From Desulfuromonadaceae bacterium (GTDB lineage: Bacteria; Desulfobacterota; Desulfuromonadia; Desulfuromonadales; JAHYIW01), in the NCBI GenBank assembly GCA_019429445.1, contig JAHYIW010000003.1:81716-145715 (forward strand): a stretch of DNA of 64,000 nucleotides, written 5' to 3'. The translations under genes and the position numbers were made by a program. The notes beneath the pieces are model-generated. The model worked only from the letters and a program-made list of their open reading frames with translations. It was not told where the DNA came from and did no database searches. How positions within the stretch are numbered: the first letter of the stretch is position 1; the number at the start of each line of letters is the position of its first letter. This document shows positions 1 to 7,149 of the stretch, piece after piece.

Positions 1-990
1 TTTGAAGTGATAATGCTCTGCCAGGGCCTCAAGAATCTGCTGATAGTAAACGCCGCTGCGGCTCTCCCACGGCACAATCGCCCCTTCGCGCAGCGATAAT
101 TCCCGATTTGGCACCACCTGGTCGGGGTCGAAGTATTGGCGGGTGCCGATCCCGGAACAGTCCGGACATGCTCCGTAGGGACTATTGAAAGAAAACATGC
201 GCGGAGTGACTTCAGCAAAGGAGATTCCACAGGCGACGCACGCGTGATGCTCGGAAAAAAGCATGCTTTCGCCGTCGATCACTTCCACCCGCACCACGCC
301 ATCGGCGAGGCGCAGGGCGGTTTCGAGGGAATCGGCAAGGCGTCCGGCGATCTCCGCTTTCATCACCAGCCGGTCGACGACGACCTCTATCTCGTGTTTT
401 TTGTTCTTTTCAAGCTCCGGCAAATCACTCAACTCGTACATTGTGCCATCGATCCGGACCCGGACAAAACCGTTCTTTTGCAGGTGTTTGAGCTCTTTAC
501 GATGCTCACCCTTGCGGCCACGCACAATCGGCGCAAGGATCAGCAGTCTTGTCTGTGCTGGCAATGTCAGTACCTGGTCGACCATCTGCTCGATCGTTTG
601 CGAAGCAATTTCACGACCGCAGCCGGGGCAGTGGACCCGGCCAACGCGAGCGAAGAGCAGGCGCAGATAGTCATAGATTTCGGTGACCGTACCGACTGTG
701 GAACGGGGGTTCTTTGAGGAGGTTTTCTGCTCAATCGAAATCGCCGGGGAAAGGCCCTCGATGCTCTCGACATCCGGTTTTTCCATCTGCTCCAGAAACT
801 GGCGGGCGTAGGCGGAAAGACTTTCAATATAGCGCCGCTGCCCTTCGGCGTAGATAGTATCGAAGGCCAGCGAGCTTTTGCCTGAGCCGGAAACGCCGGT
901 GATGACCACCAGCTGGTCGCGTGGAATTTCGACATCAATCCCCTTGAGGTTATGTTCACAGGCATTTTTGATGATGATTTTGGTGGCCAT
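1..990 (-). CDS. uvrA: UvrABC excinuclease subunit A, N-terminal third (cut by window edge)
   Basis: Reading leftwards from an ATG at 990, the frame stays open to position 1 (330 codons), so about a third of a normal UvrA (about 940 residues) is present. UvrA is the ATP-dependent damage sensor of nucleotide excision repair. Residues 32-39 form a Walker A loop (GVSGSGKS). A first Cys pair (CPGC) lies near residue 125. Further CxxC pairs (CVAC, CPDC) near residues 260-290 belong to the zinc-binding insertion. The start follows the pdxA stop by 16 bp on the same strand, so the two are probably co-transcribed. Identity is secure; the C-terminal ABC half lies outside the window. Confidence 0.96.
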   Translation of the reverse strand, partial: MATKIIIKNACEHNLKGIDVEIPRDQLVVITGVSGSGKSSLAFDTIYAEGQRRYIESLSAYARQFLEQMEKPDVESIEGLSPAISIEQKTSSKNPRSTVGTVTEIYDYLRLLFARVGRVHCPGCGREIASQTIEQMVDQVLTLPAQTRLLILAPIVRGRKGEHRKELKHLQKNGFVRVRIDGTMYELSDLPELEKNKKHEIEVVVDRLVMKAEIAGRLADSLETALRLADGVVRVEVIDGESMLFSEHHACVACGISFAEVTPRMFSFNSPYGACPDCSGIGTRQYFDPDQVVPNRELSLREGAIVPWESRSGVYYQQILEALAEHYHFK

Positions 991-1006
991 GAGGTTAACT
1001 TTCAGC

Positions 1007-2017
1007 TCAAAGATGAGAGCTTTTTTGTGTCATTTCTTCCGCCATCCGCACCGCTGCCACCAGGCTCGCGAAGCTTGCCGTGCCGGTGCCGACCAGATCG
1101 TAGGCGGTTCCGTGATCGACCGAGGTGCGGATGATCGGTAATCCTAAAGTGACGTTCACGCCATCCTCAAAATGCAGCAGTTTAAGGGGGATTAACCCCT
1201 GATCGTGATACATACAGATGACCGCGTCGTAAGCACCACGTGCTGCAAAATGGAAGAGAGTATCGGCGCTGTGTGGCCCGCTGGCGTTGATTCCGGCGGC
1301 GCGGGCGGCGGCAATCGCCGGAACGATCAGACGTTCTTCCTCGTCGCCAAACAGCCCACTCTCCCCGGCATGGGGGTTGAGCGCCAGGACTGCCAGCTGC
1401 GGGGTGCGCACCCCGCAGTAGTCGCGCAACGCCTGATCGGTGATGCGGATGGTTGCCTCGATCTCCGCGCGACTCAAGGTTGCGGGAACGGCGGAAAGGG
1501 GCAGATGAGTGGTCACCAGGCAGACGCGTAATCGCGCTCCGGCCAACATCATGACCACCTTCTCCACCTGGCAACGTTCCGCCAGCAGCTCGGTATGGCC
1601 AGGGAAATTGCACCCGGCGCTGCGGATCGCCGCCTTGTTGATCGGCGCGGTCACCAGCCCGGCGGCCTGACCGCTGCGGCAGGCCTGACAACCCCACTCG
1701 ATATAGTCGAGCATCGCCCGGCCACAGGCGAGGTCCGGTTGACCGGGGAGCAGGGTTTCCACCGCTAATTGCGACAGATTTTTTACCGCCAGTTCCCGAC
1801 CGGCCAGGTGTAAACGATGGGTAAGCAGCGGTGCCCCTGGGACGGCTTCAGTCCGGGCCGCGACATGAAACACCCTGGCAGCCTGGGCGAGCACGGCGAC
1901 ATCCCCCGCCACAATCACTGGTCGTGTCGAGCTCAACGCTCCCGCAAGGAGAGCCTGAATAATAATTTCGGGACCGATCCCGGTCGGATCGCCCATGGTA
2001 ATCAACAGTGGTTTCAT
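1007..2017 (-). CDS. pdxA: 4-hydroxythreonine-4-phosphate dehydrogenase PdxA
   Basis: 336 residues, the usual family length. PdxA oxidises 4-phosphohydroxy-threonine in the DXP-dependent pyridoxal phosphate pathway. The N-terminus shows the signature [23 protein letters not shown] in the middle and [10 protein letters not shown] near the C-terminus hold conserved metal-binding histidines. The frame extends upstream to 2074, but the ATG at 2017 is chosen because it begins at the family signature and has a GAGAG ribosome-binding site just upstream. It is followed by uvrA after 16 bp. A 254-bp gap with no recognisable element separates it from the divergent antiporter gene. Confidence 0.95.
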   Translation of the reverse strand: MKPLLITMGDPTGIGPEIIIQALLAGALSSTRPVIVAGDVAVLAQAARVFHVAARTEAVPGAPLLTHRLHLAGRELAVKNLSQLAVETLLPGQPDLACGRAMLDYIEWGCQACRSGQAAGLVTAPINKAAIRSAGCNFPGHTELLAERCQVEKVVMMLAGARLRVCLVTTHLPLSAVPATLSRAEIEATIRITDQALRDYCGVRTPQLAVLALNPHAGESGLFGDEEERLIVPAIAAARAAGINASGPHSADTLFHFAARGAYDAVICMYHDQGLIPLKLLHFEDGVNVTLGLPIIRTSVDHGTAYDLVGTGTASFASLVAAVRMAEEMTQKSSHL

Positions 2018-2271
2018 TTCGCTCTCGCTACAGTTAAAAGACACAGTATAGAATAGCCGGGTGTGCAAACTCAATCGTAATCACTGTCGATCAAAGCATA
2101 TCTGCGCCCCGGCGGTGCCAATTAATCAGCCGTTTTTGCCAGGGGGGAATGATAATTAATAGTGGTGAGGAATGATTTTATCAGCTAAACTTGGTGCGAC
2201 GCAAAATGGTTTGCTCTCATACCTGACCCGGCGGACGATGTGAAATTCCGTGGTTACGAGGTAGATCGAAG

Positions 2272-3996
2272 ATGATGTTGCAACTGCTCACCGGGCTGGC
2301 GACGGTTTTTCTCGGCGCGTTGATCGGCGGTCGACTTGCTTCAATGTGTTATGTGCCGCGCGTAACCGGGTATCTACTGGTTGGCCTGCTGATCGGCCCG
2401 TCGATGTCCGGGCTTCTTGGGCTTCCGTCGCTCTTGACCGGGGCCGCGCTGGAAGAGATGCGGATCATCGCCGATGTTGCGCTGGCCTTGATTCTGATGA
2501 ATATTGGCGGGTCGTTCGAACTTGAAAATCTGCGCCGCTGGGGACGTCGCTTGTTGATTTTTTCCGCCACCGAGATTCTCGTTACCTTCTTTTCGGTCGC
2601 GCTGGCGACTGGTCTGCTCAATCAGTTTTACCTGCATCATATAATTTCCGGTCTGTCCCTGTGGGAGACGTCACTTTTTTCTGCCATTTTTCTTGGCATC
2701 ATCGCCTCGGCGACCGCTCCTGCGGTCACGATGATGGTTGTCCGCGAATACGAAGCGGAGGGCCCCGTGACCAGCACCATTCTAACGCTGATCGGTCTCA
2801 ACAATCTGGTTGCGGTGCTCAGCTTTGTGATCGTGACATACTCCCTGCTTCGCCCCGAAGAGGGTGTCGCTGTATTGTTGCTGAAAACCTGCGGGCCACT
2901 GCTCATCGGCTCCGTTTTTGGCTTTTTCCTCGCCGCCTGGGCGCAGCGACTGGAACTACCGAGCGAACACAAAACACTCCTGCTCGGCGGTGTCATCAGT
3001 TGCACGGCGCTCTGCCGTTATCTACAGGTTGATTTCCTGCTGGCTAATCTCATGCTCGGCATGGTTCTCGCCAACAGCTCACCGCGCTGGCACCGGCTAC
3101 AGGAGAGCTTGCGTCACATCGATTATCCGCTCTATGTTGTATTTTTTGTCTTTGCCGGAGCGACGCTGCATATAGAAACACTCAGCCAGATCGGATTGAT
3201 CGGTGTGGCTTATGTCCTCGCCCGAACCCTTGGCAAGTGGCTTGGCAGTCGTTGCGGTGCACAACTCGGCGGTTTCGGCAAACGTGAGCGGGCCTATGCG
3301 GGGATAACGATGCTTGCTCAGGGCGGAGTCGCGATCGGTCTTGCCGGCCAGATCGCGTATCAATGGCCGACCGGCGGCCACCTGATTGAAACTATCGTCC
3401 TTGGCGCGGTAGTGATCTTTGAATTGATCGGACCGCTGGCGATTCGCCACGGCCTGGTTCAAGCCGGGGAGGTTCCGCTCCTCTCCCTGCTGCAGAAGCG
3501 CGCCCCCCTCAGGACCATGGAGGGGTTGCATAATGTCGCCCAGCACTTCCGTGCGGCGCTTGGGCTACCAGGACATAATTTCAGCGATCCAGGCGACATC
3601 CACGTCCGCCACATCATGCGTCAGAATATTGAAACTGTGCGCAATGACACACCCTACTACGATCTGCTCAAATTTATTTCCCACAGCCGCTATGACCGTT
3701 TTCCGGTGGTTGATGCCGAACAGCGTTTTCTCGGTATGATCAACTACACTGAAATTCGCGACCTGCTCTTTGAACCGACCCTTGCGCCGTTGGTCGTTGC
3801 AGGGGATCTTACCGCCGCCAACCCTCATGCGATCAACCCCGAACAATCGTTGCGCGAAGCGTTGAAGGTGCTGCAACTGAACCGTAATATCAGCTATTTT
3901 CCGGTTGTCAGCAAAGATGAGCCGGACCGTCTTCTCGGCATCCTCAGCCAGAACGATGTCCTTGCCGCCTTCCGCCGGTTGAAAGCCGACCCATGA
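2272..3996 (+). CDS. CPA2-type cation/proton antiporter with C-terminal CBS pair
   Basis: 574 residues. Residues 1 to about 400 are a run of about 12 hydrophobic segments with the Gly/Pro-rich first helices typical of the monovalent cation:proton antiporter-2 (KefB/NhaS-like) family (VPRVTGYLLVGLLIGP near residue 27). Residues 444-574 form two CBS motifs (HIMRQ...RFPVVD and ISYFPVV...LLGILSQNDV), where many families bind adenine nucleotides. No TrkA-N/RCK domain is present, so gating through CBS rather than NAD(H) is likely, as inference. Two adjacent ATGs (2272, 2275) are possible starts. The transported ion cannot be decided from sequence. Confidence 0.85.
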   Translation: MMLQLLTGLATVFLGALIGGRLASMCYVPRVTGYLLVGLLIGPSMSGLLGLPSLLTGAALEEMRIIADVALALILMNIGGSFELENLRRWGRRLLIFSATEILVTFFSVALATGLLNQFYLHHIISGLSLWETSLFSAIFLGIIASATAPAVTMMVVREYEAEGPVTSTILTLIGLNNLVAVLSFVIVTYSLLRPEEGVAVLLLKTCGPLLIGSVFGFFLAAWAQRLELPSEHKTLLLGGVISCTALCRYLQVDFLLANLMLGMVLANSSPRWHRLQESLRHIDYPLYVVFFVFAGATLHIETLSQIGLIGVAYVLARTLGKWLGSRCGAQLGGFGKRERAYAGITMLAQGGVAIGLAGQIAYQWPTGGHLIETIVLGAVVIFELIGPLAIRHGLVQAGEVPLLSLLQKRAPLRTMEGLHNVAQHFRAALGLPGHNFSDPGDIHVRHIMRQNIETVRNDTPYYDLLKFISHSRYDRFPVVDAEQRFLGMINYTEIRDLLFEPTLAPLVVAGDLTAANPHAINPEQSLREALKVLQLNRNISYFPVVSKDEPDRLLGILSQNDVLAAFRRLKADP

Positions 3997-4000
3997 AAAA

Positions 4001-4028
4001 GGGGGCGGCAATCGTTTGCCGTCCCCCT
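4001..4028. terminator. Bidirectional intrinsic terminator
   Basis: A GC-rich hairpin (GGGGGCGGCAA against TTGCCGTCCCCC, one bulge, short TCG-containing loop) lies just after the antiporter stop and before the convergent cpoB stop. A-rich sequence on the left and TTTCTC on the right fit termination in both directions. Confidence 0.7.
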
Positions 4029-4052
4029 GCTTTCTCGAAAATTGCGCTGCCC

Positions 4053-4889
4053 TTATTTCTTTGTTTCCCACTCTTCGAGGCGAGCCTCAGCCTTGCGCGC
4101 TTCTGCCACTTCAGGATACTTGCTCAGCAGTTGCCGCAAAATCACTTTGCCGCTTGCGGTATCACCCAACAGATGGAATGCGGTTCCCTGCATCAACAGC
4201 GCCGCGGGCAATTTCGCGTGACCGGGGTAATTGTCGATCACGTGTTGAAATTGAAGAATTGCCTGGTCGAACTTCTTCTCGGCGAAATAGGCTTCACCGA
4301 TCCAGTAGCTGGCATTGCCGCACAGCGGGTGATTGGTAAAGTGCTCGATAAAAACACCCAGCCGTTCACGCGCGGCGGCATATTCTCCCTGCTCACGCAG
4401 TAATTTGAGCGCCGCCTGGTAGAAGGCTTCGGGAGCGGTGTCGGTAGTGATCGTAACCTTTTCGGGGGGTAAGGGAGTCGCCGTACTCACGGGAGGCTGG
4501 TCGGCTTTGGCACTTTCAAGTGCCGCCAGCCGATTTTCGAGCGCGGCCAGTTTGATGCTCAACTCGTCCTGAGTTAAGCCCAGGCCGGCGGCCAGCTGGT
4601 TGTTGGTTCGTGAAAAATCTTCCAGCCGCCCGTAGAATGACTGAAACTCGACGCGGAAGGCATCGAGATGCACCTGCTGATCAGCGGCACGCCGGTGCAG
4701 CTCATTGAGGCGTTCCTGAGTCTCGGTGCTGCGCTCCAGGCGCAACGCAGCCAGCCCCCGTTCCGTTTCGGCAAGGCGACGTTTCATTTCACTCAGGTTG
4801 CGTTCCATCGTCAGCTGCTGGCTCGTAGCGAGACAGCCGCTCAAGGTCAGCAGAACAACAAGTGCAGCGACCCAGATACCCTGTTTCAT
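4053..4889 (-). CDS. cpoB: Tol-Pal-associated TPR lipoprotein, CpoB/YbgF family
   Basis: 278 residues. The signal peptide ends in a lipobox (LSGC, Cys19), so it is probably a lipoprotein, unlike soluble E. coli CpoB. Residues 20-120 are heptad-rich coiled coil (MKRRLAETERGL...). Residues 155-275 are three tetratricopeptide-like repeats (FYQAALKLL, ASYWIGEAYF, KFDQAILQFQHVIDNYPGH), the C-terminal YbgF domain. CpoB/YbgF coordinates Tol-Pal function with peptidoglycan synthesis. It follows pal by 57 bp on the same strand, with a hairpin between. The ATG at 4889 is preferred over an upstream in-frame TTG because GGAG lies 9 bp before it and the signal peptide starts there. Confidence 0.85.
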   Translation of the reverse strand: MKQGIWVAALVVLLTLSGCLATSQQLTMERNLSEMKRRLAETERGLAALRLERSTETQERLNELHRRAADQQVHLDAFRVEFQSFYGRLEDFSRTNNQLAAGLGLTQDELSIKLAALENRLAALESAKADQPPVSTATPLPPEKVTITTDTAPEAFYQAALKLLREQGEYAAARERLGVFIEHFTNHPLCGNASYWIGEAYFAEKKFDQAILQFQHVIDNYPGHAKLPAALLMQGTAFHLLGDTASGKVILRQLLSKYPEVAEARKAEARLEEWETKK

Positions 4890-4908
4890 GATCTTGAGCT
4901 CCAAATAA

Positions 4909-4932
4909 CTGAGGCCGCGTAAGCGGCCTCAG
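4909..4932 (-). terminator. Hairpin between pal and cpoB (possible partial terminator)
   Basis: A perfect 10-bp stem (CTGAGGCCGC / GCGGCCTCAG) with a 4-nt loop sits between the pal stop and the cpoB start. On the minus strand it is followed by TTATTTGG rather than a full T-run, so attenuation or mRNA processing is as likely as full termination. Confidence 0.5.
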
Positions 4933-4946
4933 GGGGGGTCTCATTG

Positions 4947-5600
4947 TTAGCGACTGATGAATTCCGCCCGCCGGTTCTTGGCCCAGGCCGCCTCATTGCT
5001 GTTCGGATCAAGCGGTCGTTCCTCGCCGTAGGAAATCATCGTCAGGCGCGAGGTGTCAACCCCAAGAGATTGCAGATAGCGTTTGGCAGCGATTGCGCGC
5101 CGCTCGCCGAGAGCCAGATTGTACTCATCGGAACCGCGCTCATCACAGTGACCTTCGATGCGAATTCGTGCATTCGGGTTGGCCTTCAGATACGCCGCGT
5201 TACCGGCCAGGGTCATCCGGGCTTCTTCCGACAGTTCGTAACGGTCAAAATCAAAGTGAATCCGCTTCAGACTGCTGATCTGGGCGCCCTCAGCACCAGC
5301 CGAGGCACTTGCTCCACTGTCAGTCATCGCACTGCTTTCAGTCATTGACCCGCGCGCAGTACTGGAATCACCCACCGCCTGCTCCGTAAAGCCGGTGGAT
5401 CCGGCAACGCCACCTTGCGCCCCGCTACTCGCGGCTGAGGAACCGGTGCTGGCGGCACTTTCAGACGTCGCTGCTTGCGTGCTGTCGGCCTTTGCAGCCG
5501 TCTCTTCGCCACCGTTTGTCGCCTGCATGGCGCACCCCGAGGCCAACGCTACACAAGCGGCCAATACCAATAAACGAATCACTGATTTTTTCAATTGCAT
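4947..5600 (-). CDS. pal: Peptidoglycan-associated lipoprotein Pal
   Basis: 217 residues. The signal peptide ends in a lipobox (ASGC, Cys23). A low-complexity Ala/Ser/Thr/Gly linker follows (about residues 25-100). The OmpA-C peptidoglycan-binding domain (about 105-217) contains IHFDFDRYEL and the conserved GHCDERGSDEYN motif. Pal anchors the outer membrane to peptidoglycan and partners TolB. The unusually long flexible linker stands out. The ATG at 5600 has a strong AAGGAGCGGAGAG ribosome-binding site. tolQRAB are not upstream: the next gene is a divergent SMR exporter, so pal-cpoB is detached from the other Tol genes here. Confidence 0.95.
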   Translation of the reverse strand: MQLKKSVIRLLVLAACVALASGCAMQATNGGEETAAKADSTQAATSESAASTGSSAASSGAQGGVAGSTGFTEQAVGDSSTARGSMTESSAMTDSGASASAGAEGAQISSLKRIHFDFDRYELSEEARMTLAGNAAYLKANPNARIRIEGHCDERGSDEYNLALGERRAIAAKRYLQSLGVDTSRLTMISYGEERPLDPNSNEAAWAKNRRAEFISR

Positions 5601-5674
5601 CTCTCCGCTCCTTTCGAACAAAAAATAACTAATCGGTTAATGACTCTCATTTATACTCCGCAAAATAGTGTTTA

Positions 5675-5702
5675 ATTATACAGAATAGGCGAAGGATTAC
5701 AA
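5675..5702 (-). promoter_or_regulatory. Sigma-70-type promoter for pal
   Basis: On the minus strand, TTGTAA (5697-5702) and a perfect TATAAT (5675-5680) are separated by 16 bp, about 75 bp upstream of the pal start. It is the only consensus-like pair seen in the gap for that direction. Confidence 0.55.
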
Positions 5703-5707
5703 CCCAC

Positions 5708-5729
5708 ATTACCGCATTACCGTATTACC
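5708..5729. repeat. Tandem ATTACCG(C/T) repeat upstream of the pal promoter
   Basis: Two and three-quarter copies of an 8-bp unit (ATTACCGC, ATTACCGT, ATTACC) lie just upstream of the pal -35 element. This could be a short regulator-binding array or chance. Confidence 0.5.
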
Positions 5730-6026
5730 AAGGAAAATATGTGGAGAGAACCCCGGTCACGGCATATTATGGAACTGAACACCACCGGGAATGAGACCCT
5801 GACCATCAAAACCAACCGGCCACCACTAATGTCTAAGAGCGCAACGATAAAAATTTCATTGTCGTTAGCTGTTATTCCCGCTATTCTTGCCCGGATCACA
5901 CCAGTTTCCACGATAAAATCCCATATAATTACTGGATCTGCAAAAAAAATTGCACAACCGGATGCTTGAGAGGATCGTGCCATCAGGCGGCGTCCCGGCG
6001 GTTAGTGCCCAGTTACGGAGATCACT

Positions 6027-6344
6027 ATGGCATGGGTTTACCTGATTTTTGCTGGCCTCTCCGAGATCGGTTGGCCGGTCGGCCTGAAGATGGCACAAAC
6101 ACCCGAAACCCGGTGGTCGGGGATTGGGGTCGCGGTTGTGTTCATGGCAGTCAGTGGATTTCTTCTTTGGCTGGCTCAGCGACAAATTCCCATCGGTACG
6201 GCCTATGCCGTCTGGACAGGCATCGGCGCTGCTGGAACTTTTTTTGTCGGGGTTCTCTGTTATGGCGATCCAGCCTCAATGACCAGATATATAGGTGTGG
6301 CACTTATCGTGGCTGGGGTTGCCACGCTCAACGTGGCACATTGA
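6027..6344 (+). CDS. Small multidrug resistance family exporter, SugE/Gdx-like
   Basis: 105 residues with four hydrophobic helices, the exact SMR size. Glu13 (LSEIGW) is the essential proton/substrate-coupling glutamate of the family. The sequence pattern (GTAYAVWTGIGAAGTF, ending in GVATLNVAH) is closer to SugE/Gdx guanidinium exporters than to EmrE-type multidrug pumps. That assignment is from memory of the family and is moderately sure. A GGAG ribosome-binding site precedes the ATG. No guanidine riboswitch core was recognised upstream, so the substrate remains open. It works in the inner membrane as an antiparallel dimer. Confidence 0.85.
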   Translation: MAWVYLIFAGLSEIGWPVGLKMAQTPETRWSGIGVAVVFMAVSGFLLWLAQRQIPIGTAYAVWTGIGAAGTFFVGVLCYGDPASMTRYIGVALIVAGVATLNVAH

Positions 6345-6384
6345 TCCATGTCAAGCGTTGTGTCTCGGCAAGGATAGGCATGCG

Positions 6385-6501
6385 ATGCCATTCGTCGGCC
6401 TCAAAATTCCCGTGGTGTTGCAGACCGTTGCGTTACTGACGTTGTCGAATGTATTTATGACGTTCGCCTGGTACGCACCGGAGTTTTTTCAGGAAGGCTG
6501 A
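6385..6501 (+). pseudogene. Truncated DUF486 (DMT-family) membrane protein remnant
   Basis: 38 codons with an AAGGA ribosome-binding site. The core LLTLSNVFMTFAWY is the diagnostic first helix of DUF486 proteins, which are normally about 110 residues with four helices. After AWY the sequence departs from the family (APEFFQEG) and stops. Its last 13 bp overlap the end of the convergent ferritin-like gene. I see no continuation of the family in other frames to the right. It looks like a gene lost by deletion downstream of codon 30. A functional single-helix peptide cannot be excluded. Confidence 0.65.
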
Positions 6502-6959
6502 GTGCTGCGGAAATCTTTAATAAATTCGGTCAGCTGCGCGACATGTTCCTGGTCATGTTTGCCCAGTGCGGTAAGCATGTTCGTTAATGATTTGTGCTGA
6601 CTGGCGACAGCGTTGGCCGCATGAACGGCCATAAAGTGTGATTCCAGCTGCTCGGCCAGGTCGAGCATTTTATTGGCGGTCAACATTTCTTGCTCAACTC
6701 GGGTCAGGGCCGCGCGGACTTGACCATGCAGCGCCGCAACCCGCCGATCTTCTTCCCCCTCCTTATCAAGGCAAATTTCGTTGGTTGGCAACCGCAGCAC
6801 AAAGCAAATGTGGCGCTCATGGCCGGTTTCATCAAGCGCCATCTGTGCCCAGAGGGCTTTCATCTTTGGCGTCGATGCGGACGATTGCTCAAAGTTGCGA
6901 TAAAGCTGACCGATCATGCTTTCGATCTCTGCGCAGAGTTGTAACGATTTTTTCAGCAT
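6489..6959 (-). CDS. Ferritin-like/rubrerythrin-type four-helix protein
   Basis: 156 residues, strongly helical. Candidate di-iron ligands occur as LDETGHERH near residue 42 (ExxH-like), ESHFM near residue 108 and HDQEHVAQL near the C-terminus. This pattern fits rubrerythrin-type ferritin-like proteins, which detoxify peroxide or hold iron. No C-terminal rubredoxin zinc or iron knuckle is present. It is monocistronic, ending inside the remnant of the convergent DUF486 gene. The precise role is inferred only from fold. Confidence 0.6.
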   Translation of the reverse strand: MLKKSLQLCAEIESMIGQLYRNFEQSSASTPKMKALWAQMALDETGHERHICFVLRLPTNEICLDKEGEEDRRVAALHGQVRAALTRVEQEMLTANKMLDLAEQLESHFMAVHAANAVASQHKSLTNMLTALGKHDQEHVAQLTEFIKDFRSTQPS

Positions 6960-7149
6960 TGGCCCTCTCTCTTTTTGAGACAGGGGGAAGGATAGCAGGA
7001 ACTGTCGCGGTGGCGAACGACAATTTCATCTGTCGACTTTTGCCGGTAACAAACGAAATAAGGCTCGACCTTTGTCGCTTTGCATCGCTTCTTTGCCCTG
7101 ATATACTTCTACTTCGATAAAGAAACCGCATTGTTTTGCAGGGGGAGTC

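Larger units (their letters stand above)
5601..6026. other. 426-bp divergent intergenic region
   Basis: This stretch separates pal (leftward) from the SMR exporter (rightward). It holds the pal promoter and a short tandem repeat, both listed separately. The two overlapping short open frames here (267 and 231 bp) lack ribosome-binding sites and recognisable domains and are not called. No guanidine riboswitch core was recognised before the SMR gene. Confidence 0.6.

Noticed and set aside
5717..5983. Overlapping short open frames on both strands upstream of the SMR gene
   Set aside because: No ribosome-binding sites, no recognisable domains, and composition unlike neighbouring genes; they lie in a promoter-bearing gap.
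5940..6026. Possible guanidine riboswitch before the SugE/Gdx-like exporter
   Set aside because: The known guanidine-I, -II and -III core sequences were not found; only a single ACGG-type loop is present.
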